From a virus, in IMG/VR virus record IMGVR_UViG_3300037191_002105, positions 1 to 25,849 of that record: a stretch of 25,849 bases of DNA; one strand, given 5' to 3'. A program made the position numbers and the translations under genes. Under the pieces are notes generated by a model. The model had not been told where the DNA came from. It saw nothing but the letters and a program-made list of their open reading frames with translations, and did no database searches. Of this stretch, positions 14,361 through 22,822 are shown piece by piece (position 1 is the first letter of the stretch; every line of letters starts with the position of its first letter).

Positions 14361-15432
14361 AAGTCAGTTTTCCTTGATTAAAAATTTGATTAAAAGTCTT
14401 TGGTTTTTCTTTTATCATATCTGAAGAGTCTTTGATACCTTGTTTTAAAAAGTTCCTGTTTAAACATATAGCAATTATTTTAAATCCTGCTTTACTTATA
14501 GTATCTCTAACATGAATAGCAGCTTTAATTCCTGCTTTATCATTGTCAAATAATATGATAAAATTTCTATGTTTAAATTCTTTTAACAACTTTAAATCAG
14601 GAATCATTCCTTCATTTTGAAACCAAATAACTTGAAATCCTGCATTTTTAAGTACTCTGAAATCCTTATAAGATTTCGTAATAATTACATCAGATTCAGA
14701 GTCAGAGTCATCTAACCCCCACAATCCCCCAATACAATCTTCATCTACATTACCAAAGAACCTAAGAAACTTAGAGAAGGGTTGATAACCTTTCATTCTA
14801 CTTCCCCAAGAATCATCATTGATAATATAAGAACACCAATGGCTGCAAATAAATTTTCTCCATTCAGAAGAACCTTTACTCTTGACTCCCCAAGCATCAA
14901 TAGGAATTATATTATCAGATTCTAACTGAGATTTAGTAATTCCATAAGAAGACCAATACTTCTTATCATACTTGTTCCAAGTTCTCGTCCAATAATATAT
15001 TAAAGTTTTCTTATTTCCTTTAGATTTATTAGATGTCTTTATAACTTCTAACTTAGTGAAACCTAAGTCTAAGCCTTCTAACTTACCTACATTAATGAGC
15101 TCTTGAATCTTAGATAAACACAAACCTAAATCAATTCCTTTTAAAATCATTAAGCTTTGAAAACAATCTACATTCCAAATACCAATACCACTAACTTTTG
15201 AACCTATTGCAGCTCCATCATATAAACATAACAGTCCTTCCTTGTTTCTAATAAACTTGCACCCAGGACTATTATCTTTTCTATAAGGACTGGTAATAAT
15301 ATCACTATCATTAGGTTCAAAACCTAATGAAATATTCCAAACTTTTTCTTCACTTATTTGAGATAATATTATCTCTTTAGACAAGTGAAGCCCTGGACTA
15401 ACCAAGGCTTCAAATACATTTTGGAATTCCAT
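14293..15432 (-). CDS. DnaG-like primase with TOPRIM domain
   Basis: Makes RNA primers for phage DNA replication. SPYRKDNSPGCKFIRN (48-63), followed by LLCLYDG, matches the N-terminal primase fold seen in phage DnaG-like proteins, without a full zinc ribbon. The TOPRIM core is near 248-310: DVIITKSYKD (248-257), where the usual Glu is Lys253, and ILFDNDKAG (293-301) with the metal-binding D-x-D. No helicase domain is fused; a separate DnaB-like ATPase is encoded at 17703-18866. At 379 aa it is compact. Its 3' end overlaps the UDG-like gene. Confidence 0.84.
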   Translation of the reverse strand: MEFQNVFEALVSPGLHLSKEIILSQISEEKVWNISLGFEPNDSDIITSPYRKDNSPGCKFIRNKEGLLCLYDGAAIGSKVSGIGIWNVDCFQSLMILKGIDLGLCLSKIQELINVGKLEGLDLGFTKLEVIKTSNKSKGNKKTLIYYWTRTWNKYDKKYWSSYGITKSQLESDNIIPIDAWGVKSKGSSEWRKFICSHWCSYIINDDSWGSRMKGYQPFSKFLRFFGNVDEDCIGGLWGLDDSDSESDVIITKSYKDFRVLKNAGFQVIWFQNEGMIPDLKLLKEFKHRNFIILFDNDKAGIKAAIHVRDTISKAGFKIIAICLNRNFLKQGIKDSSDMIKEKPKTFNQIFNQGKLTYEIFKGRSYKVLETLPKKVHGL

Positions 15433-15446
15433 GTAATATTATTTTA

Positions 15447-16394
15447 TTATTCCCAGCCATCAGTACCAGCAACAGCACCCCAATCATTAGTACTAGTTTC
15501 TGTGCTCATCTCTTCAGTTACAACAGAATCTTTTTGTTGAGAACCAAATTTCGAGGACATAAACCAATCACTTCTTGTTAAAGGGTGTTCTACTACTTCT
15601 ATAATAGGGTTACCTTTCTCATCAATTTCTCCTGTTTCAATTTCTGCAATAGCAACATAAGAATTACCTTCTACAACAGTAAATACTCCTTCTTGAACAG
15701 AAGAAAATACTTTCCCCTGCTTAATATTCTTGGGTAACTCTAGATATGTCATCTTATTACCACTCTTTAATACCCATTGCCATTGAGTAAAGCAATCCAC
15801 TTTAGCAGGAGCTGTCATCATGTGCCCACAAATATAACTTTTAGCTCTTTTCTCATTCCCTTTTCCATATTCATTTACTCCTTTAGGGAATAATTTGATA
15901 TAAGCTAATAGCATTTGGTCAAAGTCAAACATCTTGACAATGTTCTTCCACTTGTCCATTACTTGGACAAGTCTCTCTTCTTTTGATGCATAAAAGGATT
16001 CAATAATATTTTGTAAGTAAGCTTTAACTTTTATAAAGTCATCTTTGTAAGTAGAAAAATAAAGGATATCGTCTTCAGTAGCTTTTCCTGCTTTTCCTCT
16101 TTGAATAATAGCTTTTATATCATCAGAAGTAAAGATTTTCTGTGGGTCATTATCCATACCCTTTCTTGATAATCTTAAAGGTTCTTGTAGGAAAGCCATA
16201 TAATCTTTACCCTCTACAGTTTTAACATGTAATATTAATTGCTTAATTGTCTTTTCTTTGTCATCTCCATAAGATAACTTTAATGCTGACCCTTGATTAA
16301 TTCCAAATTTCCCAATACTTCCTTTCGGAGCATTCACTGCTGTTACTGACTCTTGACTTCTTAACTCATTAAATAAATCTGCAAAATTACTCAT
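15447..16394 (-). CDS. Candidate ssDNA-binding/replication protein, 315 aa
   Basis: Not firmly recognised. It lies between the AAA ATPase and primase genes, where phage single-strand DNA-binding or annealing proteins often sit. The N-terminal KGSIGKFGINQGSALKLSY (24-42) resembles starts of phage ssDNA-binding-type proteins. The centre has a lysine- and Cys/His-rich stretch (KSYICGHMM...CFTQWQW), and a beta-rich part ends in EIETGEIDEKGNPIIEVVEH. The tail (about 290-315) is Thr/Glu-rich and ends in WGAVAGTDGWE, an acidic aromatic tip like partner-docking tails. Function is inferred from position and tail only. Confidence 0.6.
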   Translation of the reverse strand: MSNFADLFNELRSQESVTAVNAPKGSIGKFGINQGSALKLSYGDDKEKTIKQLILHVKTVEGKDYMAFLQEPLRLSRKGMDNDPQKIFTSDDIKAIIQRGKAGKATEDDILYFSTYKDDFIKVKAYLQNIIESFYASKEERLVQVMDKWKNIVKMFDFDQMLLAYIKLFPKGVNEYGKGNEKRAKSYICGHMMTAPAKVDCFTQWQWVLKSGNKMTYLELPKNIKQGKVFSSVQEGVFTVVEGNSYVAIAEIETGEIDEKGNPIIEVVEHPLTRSDWFMSSKFGSQQKDSVVTEEMSTETSTNDWGAVAGTDGWE

Positions 16395-16422
16395 CTTTCT
16401 TAGTTTTTATAATTATAAAAGA

Positions 16423-16443
16423 CAAGGACTTGCCTTATCCTTG
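16423..16443 (-). terminator. Weak hairpin between 141-aa and 315-aa genes
   Basis: CAAGGA and TCCTTG form a 6-bp stem with a 9-base loop, followed in the minus direction by TCTTTTATAATT. It lies in the 85-base gap between two genes and might attenuate transcription; it is marginal. Confidence 0.25.
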
Positions 16444-16479
16444 ATACCTCTTTTTTGAGTCATATATTAGCTAATTAAT

Positions 16480-16905
16480 TTATCCTATTGTTTCTCCCAT
16501 TGTTTCCCAAGGGTCTAATTGAGATTCTTCAGTAACAACTTTCTCTTCTTGAATATCAAAATCTACTTCATCTTCTTCCTTAATTGAATATTCATGAACA
16601 ATTTCTTCTGTTGGTTCAGCTTGAGGAACTTGTTGTGAGTTTGCTACTAATCCCCAAGAAAATACTTTTCTTACTACTTTCTGAGTTCTTTTACCCTTTA
16701 AAGGGGCTTCAGAAAACATCAAAGCAATTTGTTCTTTTATGTTACTTGCTTTAAAAGTTTCTGGAAACTTTTCTAACAAGAAATATTCAATACTTTCATT
16801 TTCAAAAGTATCTTCTGTCTGAAATCTTGTGTAACCACAAGATAGTAATTCCATAATTAAATCTGTACTCAATACTAATTGTGTTGCAAATCTTAATGTA
16901 TTCAT
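16480..16905 (-). CDS. Hypothetical acidic-tailed protein, 141 aa
   Basis: Unknown. The N-terminal about 60 residues are a helical domain (LRFATQLVLSTDLIMELLSC...). A short basic segment KGKRTQKVVRKVFSWG (72-87) is followed by a disordered acidic C-terminus ending LDPWETMGETIG. The DPWE tip recalls the DGWE end of the neighbouring 315-aa protein, suggesting a shared partner. An A-rich leader (TTAAAATTAAGAAAA) precedes the ATG, and an 83-base gap lies upstream. Confidence 0.65.
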   Translation of the reverse strand: MNTLRFATQLVLSTDLIMELLSCGYTRFQTEDTFENESIEYFLLEKFPETFKASNIKEQIALMFSEAPLKGKRTQKVVRKVFSWGLVANSQQVPQAEPTEEIVHEYSIKEEDEVDFDIQEEKVVTEESQLDPWETMGETIG

Positions 16906-16988
16906 TTTTCTTAATTTTAATATAAAGTTAAAGTTAATAACTTCTTTTTAAATAATTGATTTTTTATTTAGATAATATTTAATATAGA

Positions 16989-17699
16989 TTAACTGTAATA
17001 CTCATTAATCTTATCTTTAATGAACCCTAAATCATTAGGGATTTCTAATTCATTAAACATTCCTACCCAAGACTTAGCTCCTGAGATTAACTCGTGTTCA
17101 TTGGTAATAAATAATTTCTTAGCTTTATTCTCGATGTCATCCCAGACAGCTAGACCTAAGAAGATTTGGTCAAAATTACCTTCGGGAGTAATCGCATCCC
17201 GTGTCATTTTTCCTACCGTTTTCATAATCCACTTCTCTCTCATGCCCTCTGAAGTTACTTCAGGGTGAGCCATAACCCATAAATTCTTTTCAGGACCTTC
17301 AAAGTGACTATTTAACACCTCATAAATTGCATATTGTTCTTTGCCAATAGTTTTAAAAGCATCAAACCCACCACTTAATCCATTCTTCATGTAGTAGTCT
17401 TGCATTGTGAAGTTAAAGTCATCTATTACTACATCTGTGATATGACTTTTAGGGTTAGATAAATATTTTAATATCCTTGCTATCATTAAGGGATTATTAG
17501 TAATCATTCTATTACCCTCTTCGTCAGGCTTGTTGATTACTTTATAATTCTTATGACCACCTTTAAAAGGTAATCCTCTTGCTCTTGTTGAAATAACAAA
17601 AGTAGTTTTAGGGTCTAGACCCTTAATTCCTAATTCAGGGATTTGACCCATACTTGTAGTTTTACCAAAACCACTGTGTGCTAATATTAGATTCTTCAT
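16989..17699 (-). CDS. Phage RecA/AAA-like ATPase (AAA_24 / Sak4-like)
   Basis: An ATPase of the type commonly found in phage replication regions, thought to help recombination or replication. Walker A is AHSGFGKTT (7-15), with Ala in place of the first Gly. RGLPFKGGHKNY (41-52) is characteristic. Walker B is DVVIDDF (89-95), and LWVMAHPE (about 134-141) resembles the sensor strand. GKMTRDAITPEGNFDQIFLG follows, as in related phage proteins. It is 236 aa with no extra domains. It starts three bases after the DnaB-like gene. Assignment to Sak4 specifically is tentative. Confidence 0.8.
   Translation of the reverse strand: MKNLILAHSGFGKTTSMGQIPELGIKGLDPKTTFVISTRARGLPFKGGHKNYKVINKPDEEGNRMITNNPLMIARILKYLSNPKSHITDVVIDDFNFTMQDYYMKNGLSGGFDAFKTIGKEQYAIYEVLNSHFEGPEKNLWVMAHPEVTSEGMREKWIMKTVGKMTRDAITPEGNFDQIFLGLAVWDDIENKAKKLFITNEHELISGAKSWVGMFNELEIPNDLGFIKDKINEYYS
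17610..17623. repeat. 14-bp palindrome in the AAA ATPase gene
   Basis: AGGGTCTAGACCCT is a perfect palindrome in the coding region for residues about 26-31. Function unknown; it may be chance. Confidence 0.35.
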
Positions 17700-17702
17700 A
17701 TC

Positions 17703-18866
17703 TTAATCGTTTTTAATGTTTGCTTTTTTATATTGTTTAGTAGCTCCATTCATATTTAATCTGTAATGCACAGGAAACTGTACTTTCCTTGCACTTACTA
17801 AATGCAAAGTTCTTAAGTAAGGATAGAGGACTTTTCCTCTATTGTCTTTAATAGTAGCCCCAAAATGCTTTTTAATCTGATACTTATCATCATTAGGATT
17901 AAAAGTAGTCCAAAATAAATCACAATCTTCTTCAAAATTAGAAGAATCTTTAGAATCATCAGGTGTTGGATACAGAAATTCAGGGTTCTTCTTCCTTTCT
18001 GTATCTGCTAAATTTCTATTAGAATGAACTATGTCAATAAAAGTCCAACCTAACATGTTTCTTAATATTACATGGTAATCCAAAGCCTTGTCAATAGTCT
18101 GTTTAAGACTAAAGCCTCTTTCTATATTCCACTTTCTCATATGGTCTGTGACGACTAGCGTCACTTTCTCAGGGTCATTAGGCTTGTAACCTATTGTTTT
18201 TTCCCTTTTAATCCCGTCTTTATCTGTATATTCCTCTTTAATAAATTGCCCTTCTTTTTTTGCTTTCTTCTGGAGGTCTTTAAACATCCCTGTAGGATTT
18301 ATCCTATTTTCAATAAAGTCAATTATACCATCTTTCATTTTCTTTCCATTTTTATTATATTCTCCAAATATTGGAATAATATATTTAGGATAGATAACTT
18401 CAAACAAAAATGTAAAATATTCCTTATTGATAGTTATCAGACTATCTTGGTCTGAAATTAGTTCAGAAGCTAAATAATCTGAGCTAATTATGACTTTAGT
18501 ACTACCTTGAAATGTTACTCCATCAGGTAATAAAGCATAATTACTATTTTTTTGCTCTAAAGCGATAAAATGAGCTGCATACTCCAATTCTTTTGAAATT
18601 CTATCTATCTCAAAAGAATAATATACTATAGAATTTACCCTCTTACTTAATAAATTGTGCAATATATAATGTTTACACAAAGATAAAACATAAGCAAAGT
18701 CACAGAATGTAGTTTTACCACTTTTTGAAGGACCAAGAATGACAATAAGCTGTTTCTTCTTAATCCCTCTTACATACCTACTGATATGCTTTATCGCTGG
18801 ATCCATAGGAATCCCCATGTTTTTTCCTGTAAGTCCTTGGCTTACTATGGATAATAAGTTGCTCAT
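17703..18866 (-). CDS. DnaB-like replicative helicase (RecA-fold ATPase)
   Basis: Likely the replicative helicase. Walker A is LGPSKSGKTT (44-53) and Walker B LVVTD (237-241). HSNRN (281-285) stands in the place of the DnaB QxNR segment, and DSKDSSNFEEDCDLFW (304-319) corresponds to the DnaB motif with SG..I..D.D. The N-terminal domain of cellular DnaB is missing; at 387 aa it is an ATPase core with an insert (about 175-230, charged). It lies in the operon between small unknown genes and the AAA ATPase, with the primase about 2.3 kb downstream. Confidence 0.8.
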   Translation of the reverse strand: MSNLLSIVSQGLTGKNMGIPMDPAIKHISRYVRGIKKKQLIVILGPSKSGKTTFCDFAYVLSLCKHYILHNLLSKRVNSIVYYSFEIDRISKELEYAAHFIALEQKNSNYALLPDGVTFQGSTKVIISSDYLASELISDQDSLITINKEYFTFLFEVIYPKYIIPIFGEYNKNGKKMKDGIIDFIENRINPTGMFKDLQKKAKKEGQFIKEEYTDKDGIKREKTIGYKPNDPEKVTLVVTDHMRKWNIERGFSLKQTIDKALDYHVILRNMLGWTFIDIVHSNRNLADTERKKNPEFLYPTPDDSKDSSNFEEDCDLFWTTFNPNDDKYQIKKHFGATIKDNRGKVLYPYLRTLHLVSARKVQFPVHYRLNMNGATKQYKKANIKND

Positions 18867-18870
18867 AAAA

Positions 18871-19092
18871 TTACCTATCTAATTCTGCATCAGCAAATTG
18901 AATTAATCTTTTTGCAAGTAACCTTGCATTATCTGGGCTTATGACCACTACAGCTTGGTTATTATCCCAAGCTGCTAATAAACAAATATTATTATTATTC
19001 GAGGGTTCATCAAAAACTAATTCAATGTTCCCTCCATTTTGTCCAGGGATATCGAAATCTGAATCTCTATTTACTTTAAAAATGTCTTTCAT
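18871..19092 (-). CDS. Small hypothetical protein, 73 aa
   Basis: Unknown. A beta-rich start (NIELVFDE, ICLLAAWD, AVVVISP) followed by one C-terminal helix (DNARLLAKRLIQFADAELD) gives a compact beta-beta-beta-alpha protein. The ATG is preceded by AAAATTAAGAAATATT, an A-rich leader with no Shine-Dalgarno. It stops four bases before the DnaB-like gene. Confidence 0.62.
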   Translation of the reverse strand: MKDIFKVNRDSDFDIPGQNGGNIELVFDEPSNNNNICLLAAWDNNQAVVVISPDNARLLAKRLIQFADAELDR

Positions 19093-19121
19093 AATATTTC
19101 TTAATTTTATGCAATAATATT

Positions 19122-19679
19122 TTATTGCATTGTTATATTAGTAATAGAATCATCTGAGGATTCTTCTGTTTTTTGTTTTTCTTCTCTGATTTTCAGGATG
19201 TAATCTAATAAATCAGATTCATCTACTTTACCTTTGAAGATAAAATACCTTGGTTCTCTAATACCAAAGAGATTAGAATCAGCTTTTACTCTACAATAAA
19301 GATTAGTAGCTGTGATTATCTCTAATGGAGTTATAAAATTCCCTTCTTTAGCATGACTAACCATAAACTTCTTCATTCTCCCAACTAATTGAGATTTGTA
19401 ATACTTACTTGAAGATAAATTTACATCAATAAATTCTTGAAGAAACTTAGTAATAACCCACTCCCAAGTTCCATATTTAGTGATTTCTTGAGATTCTCCT
19501 AATGGAAAATAGAAATCCCCTTTTTTAATAATTAAATTAGCTCTGAGGCATAATTCAACTATTACTTTAGGTGTATGCCTAGGTTTCAAGCCTTGTGATA
19601 AGGCTAGTAAAAAACTTAGACAATCATCTAAGTAGGAGTAATATTTCTCTCCCAGTGATTTAATTAGTTTTTCTTTCAT
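19122..19679 (-). CDS. Hypothetical protein upstream of helicase, 185 aa
   Basis: Unknown. Mainly helical, with two segments that resemble winged-helix style helices (residues about 35-55 and 110-130) and a disordered, Ser/Glu-rich C-terminus from about 165. The ATG overlaps the upstream stop (ATGA). Position before the DnaB-like gene could fit a helicase loader, but no ATPase motif or loader signature is visible, so this is only a thought. Confidence 0.6.
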   Translation of the reverse strand: MKEKLIKSLGEKYYSYLDDCLSFLLALSQGLKPRHTPKVIVELCLRANLIIKKGDFYFPLGESQEITKYGTWEWVITKFLQEFIDVNLSSSKYYKSQLVGRMKKFMVSHAKEGNFITPLEIITATNLYCRVKADSNLFGIREPRYFIFKGKVDESDLLDYILKIREEKQKTEESSDDSITNITMQ

Positions 19680-20062
19680 TTTTTTATTTTTAATGAAAAT
19701 TCTTCAGCTACTTCTTTTAAAGAAATTTCCCAGTCTTCAACATCATGATTGTCATGTACAGCTTGGAGAGCCATTAATAAACTCATGTTCTTTAGTTCCT
19801 TGACTTTGTTCTTTAAATGATTGTAGTCTTTTTCAAAAAAAGATATGAATGTTGGACCATCAATGTTCTCCTCTTCCATATTAGGGTCGTATTCCTCCTC
19901 TGTAATAAAACAACCTATTGCACAGGTAAGACCATTATCATCTCTGTATAAACATCCTACAGATTCGGCTATAGATTTTCTATTTTGTTTTAATAAGTGC
20001 TCTGAACACTCGTCAAAAATCTCTTGTTGAGGAGAGCTCATTATGTTTGTTAATGTTATCAT
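19676..20062 (-). CDS. Conserved phage/bacterial hypothetical with CAIGC motif, 128 aa
   Basis: Function unknown. The pattern QQEIFDECSEHLLKQNRKS, then CLYRDDNGLTCAIGCFITEEEYDP (37-60) and LMALQAVHDNHD, is one I recall from many uncharacterised phage and bacterial proteins. The Cys residues (37, 47, 51) may bind a metal or be structural. The encoded N-terminus could be MITLTNIM or the internal Met8 (MSSPQQEIF), which matches the usual family start better. Confidence 0.72.
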   Translation of the reverse strand: MITLTNIMSSPQQEIFDECSEHLLKQNRKSIAESVGCLYRDDNGLTCAIGCFITEEEYDPNMEEENIDGPTFISFFEKDYNHLKNKVKELKNMSLLMALQAVHDNHDVEDWEISLKEVAEEFSLKIKK

Positions 20063-20074
20063 ATTTTATAGTTT

Positions 20075-20305
20075 TTAGTTATTAACTTTAATAGTAGTAA
20101 AATTAATTGTATCACCAACTTCAAATTTTTCATTAGTATACAATCTCAATCTTTCACCATCCACTTGAATCTTAACTTTATAAGCGTAGTCATTAGCCTT
20201 AGCTATGGATTTTACTACTCCGTACTCATATATAGTTGCAGGTCTTACAGCTAAAAACAGTAAGAATCCCAAACTAGCTACTAACATTATTGTGTTTTTA
20301 ATCAT
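20075..20305 (-). CDS. Small membrane-anchored protein, 76 aa
   Basis: One hydrophobic helix (about 4-20, NTIMLVASLGFLLFLAV) is followed by a small beta domain with YAYKVKIQVDG, ERLRLYTNE and VGDTINFTTIKV. The layout matches the 76-aa protein at 4260-4490. It likely lies in the inner membrane with the beta domain on one side. Function unknown; it is downstream of the polymerase gene. Confidence 0.65.
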   Translation of the reverse strand: MIKNTIMLVASLGFLLFLAVRPATIYEYGVVKSIAKANDYAYKVKIQVDGERLRLYTNEKFEVGDTINFTTIKVNN

Positions 20306-20331
20306 TTTATTTAAAATTTATTGTTTATAAA

Positions 20332-22212
20332 TTAGTGACAATCAGCATAGTTAAAGCCAATATCCACACTTACAGAAAAATTAACATTCATTTTTAATCT
20401 TTTATTAACTCTATCCATAGCTTGTTGGAATAGAGGTTTATTTTTTTCTAAATCCTCACTAGGAAAGTAAGTTACAAATTCATCATGATATTGAAGTGTG
20501 AATTTCATATCAGATATGTTTTTGACTTCTATTAACCAATTATCAAATACCCAAACACCACTACCCTGATTTAATGTAGAAAATAAATCTTTCTTATTAG
20601 CTACATAATACCAAAACTTAGATAGTGGGTTATAAACCCACGTTTGATTATCTACTTCTTTAGTTTTAAGGTTCTTGACTACTTCTTTAATAGCCCAATT
20701 CCTTTCCCAATAGATGTCAAATAGTAATTTACCCTCTGCTTCACTAATCTTAGCTGTTTCAGCTATTTTCTTATAACCTGCATTGTAGGTAGCACTAAAG
20801 TTTGTGGTTTTAGCTGTGTGTCTAACTTTTTTGAGTCTTTTAAACTCTTTTAAATCATCTTGAGATGGTTTATTGTAGGGTTTATCACACCATTTATAAA
20901 ACTCTTCTTCTTCAATAGTCATCAATCCTGCTAAAACCCCAATATCAATATGTGGGTCAAAACCTGGTTTGTTCATTTCTTCAACATATTCAGGGTCAAA
21001 GAAATATAACCAATGTCTTTTAGTTCCATCTTCTAAAGATGAAACATCGCTTCCTATCATAGTAAATCCTTGAGGAGCTGATAATACCCCTCTAATCTCT
21101 TCTCCATAAGGTGAACCTACTTTAGGTAGGTTTTGAATATTAGCATGTCTTAGTCTTAAAGTATTAGTAAAACCATGAGCTGAACTATGGATAGTTCTTT
21201 TCTTTTGATTTTCTAAAAAACCTACTAACACTCCTTGTCTATGCCTAAGCATATAAAGACTTTCAATATTCTTCAAGACAGGGTGTTCTTCAAATAAATC
21301 TTTAACACTTGGACACAATCCTTGTCCAAATGGTAAGCTAATTTGTTCTACTTTCTCTCCTTTAACATTATCTTTAAATGTAATTGGTTCCCAACCAAAA
21401 CTAAATAACCATTCTTTAATTTGGCTACTTGACAATGGATTCGGTTCTTCTCTAATAATCTCTGTATCTTCAGGTAATCCCTTGTCTTTCAACAAGTTAT
21501 ACCATCTTTCTCCATTTACGGAGAAATTACCATTCTTTTTGTGAGTTACTTTTGGTTTCTCTTTAAGAACTTTACCTAAAGAATTAGGCATAGACTTAGA
21601 CAACAAATCAACTTTGTCGTAAATCTTAGTTCTTATCTCGTTAATTGATTTCTTAGACCATTTAATATCTAAGAGAAAAGGGTTCTCTTCTTGTTCTTTA
21701 AGACATTCAAACTTGAATGCCAAGTATTGAGTTAATCTTAATATTCTACTCTCCATTAAGTATAATGATGTAAGATAATTTCTTTGCTCAAACCAAACTA
21801 AGATATTTAGTTCAACATCTCTCCTACATCTTTTCAAATAATCCTCTGAAGATAAATTCTCCCAATCCTCGATAGCTACTTTAGGGAGCTTGTATTCAAC
21901 TCCATAAGATTCTAAGCCATGCTTAGGTCTTTGAGGTTGAAGATACCAACTCAAAGATAAAGTGTCTATCGGTTTACTTGTAATTTTATTACCACTAATT
22001 ATTTCTAATGCAGGTATGTCATATCTTATAATATTATGACCTATAATATAATCAGCACTATTTAAAATGCTAATCATTTCAGAAATATTAGTAGTAGTCC
22101 CAAAAGATACAGATGGACCACTGATTTTAGCATACACCATACAGTGTATCTTGCTAAAATCTTCTAGTAATCCATCTGATTCTATGTCAAATACTAGATA
22201 TTTCATCTTCAT
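20332..22212 (-). CDS. DNA polymerase I family (family A) with 3'-5' exonuclease
   Basis: The phage replicative DNA polymerase. Exonuclease domain: Exo I FDIES (8-12, Asp9/Glu11), Exo II GHNIIRYDIPA (58-68) and Exo III RCRRDVELN (128-136, Asp132; the usual Tyr four residues before is Arg). Polymerase domain: QNLPK (360-364), motif A GSDVSSLED (387-395, Asp389), GFDPHIDIG (417-425), motif B RHTAKTTNFSATY (464-476, with Phe472 at the nucleotide-selecting position) and motif C YHDE (575-578). At 626 aa it is shorter than T7 gp5 (704 aa) and has no 5'-3' exonuclease domain. ATG overlaps the stop of the HNH gene; a second ATG lies two codons later. Confidence 0.94.
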   Translation of the reverse strand: MKMKYLVFDIESDGLLEDFSKIHCMVYAKISGPSVSFGTTTNISEMISILNSADYIIGHNIIRYDIPALEIISGNKITSKPIDTLSLSWYLQPQRPKHGLESYGVEYKLPKVAIEDWENLSSEDYLKRCRRDVELNILVWFEQRNYLTSLYLMESRILRLTQYLAFKFECLKEQEENPFLLDIKWSKKSINEIRTKIYDKVDLLSKSMPNSLGKVLKEKPKVTHKKNGNFSVNGERWYNLLKDKGLPEDTEIIREEPNPLSSSQIKEWLFSFGWEPITFKDNVKGEKVEQISLPFGQGLCPSVKDLFEEHPVLKNIESLYMLRHRQGVLVGFLENQKKRTIHSSAHGFTNTLRLRHANIQNLPKVGSPYGEEIRGVLSAPQGFTMIGSDVSSLEDGTKRHWLYFFDPEYVEEMNKPGFDPHIDIGVLAGLMTIEEEEFYKWCDKPYNKPSQDDLKEFKRLKKVRHTAKTTNFSATYNAGYKKIAETAKISEAEGKLLFDIYWERNWAIKEVVKNLKTKEVDNQTWVYNPLSKFWYYVANKKDLFSTLNQGSGVWVFDNWLIEVKNISDMKFTLQYHDEFVTYFPSEDLEKNKPLFQQAMDRVNKRLKMNVNFSVSVDIGFNYADCH

Positions 22213-22496
22213 CTTCCTTCATATTGCCACAATACAGCATTACAGTAGGCGTGAACTGCCCCCTCTGTCATGTCTGTATCATGATTATGTTGTAGGTGTA
22301 TTGGATGTTTTAAAAAATTAGGTGGAAATAACTTCCAATTAATTTTTTTATCTGTAATAGCTTTAGGAGGTTCTCTATTTAAAAGTTGTTTACACCAATA
22401 ACAACTACCTTTTTGTAACTTAATATATCTATTTCTGACTTGAGCCTTTTCTCCTTTTCTCCAATCTAATTTTGAATACTTTGTAGGTAATTCCAT
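22209..22496 (-). CDS. Endonuclease VII-like HNH nuclease
   Basis: Resembles recombination endonuclease VII, which cuts Holliday junctions and branched DNA. SCYWC (31-35) gives one zinc pair and VHAYCN (81-86) the second (His82, Cys85 instead of two Cys). HLQHNHDTD (68-76) contains the HNH-type catalytic His. At 95 aa it is only the nuclease core; T4 endonuclease VII is 157 aa and has a dimerisation region absent here. It sits immediately upstream of the polymerase with a four-base overlap. Confidence 0.82.
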   Translation of the reverse strand: MELPTKYSKLDWRKGEKAQVRNRYIKLQKGSCYWCKQLLNREPPKAITDKKINWKLFPPNFLKHPIHLQHNHDTDMTEGAVHAYCNAVLWQYEGR

Positions 22497-22513
22497 AATT
22501 ATTTTTAGTTTTG

Positions 22514-22819
22514 TTATTCAAAATCTTCATCTTTAAAATCAAAATGTTCAGATAAGTCTATTTCTGTTTTAGCTTGATGTAGATCTCCATCGTTTTCACC
22601 AAGAACTTTTTCTAACTCTTGATAAAGGGTTTTAGCTTCTAATAAATTTTCCAAATTAATAAGTCTAAATAATTCATTAATTTTAAACTGCATAGAAGAT
22701 AGTCTTTTGGTTATACCAAATTGGTATAACACATCTACTACAGAGATACCTTTGTTATATTGATTTTCCATTTCATCAATATTTTCTAAGATAATTTCTT
22801 TAAAAGTTTGTTCTTCCAT
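22514..22819 (-). CDS. Hypothetical helical acidic protein, 101 aa
   Basis: Unknown. Predicted to be mostly helical, possibly a coiled coil around residues 46-72 (ELFRLINLENLLEAKTLYQELEKVL), with an acidic tail ending HFDFKDEDFE. A small partner protein of the replication machinery is plausible but unsupported. Confidence 0.6.
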   Translation of the reverse strand: MEEQTFKEIILENIDEMENQYNKGISVVDVLYQFGITKRLSSMQFKINELFRLINLENLLEAKTLYQELEKVLGENDGDLHQAKTEIDLSEHFDFKDEDFE

Positions 22820-22822
22820 GAT

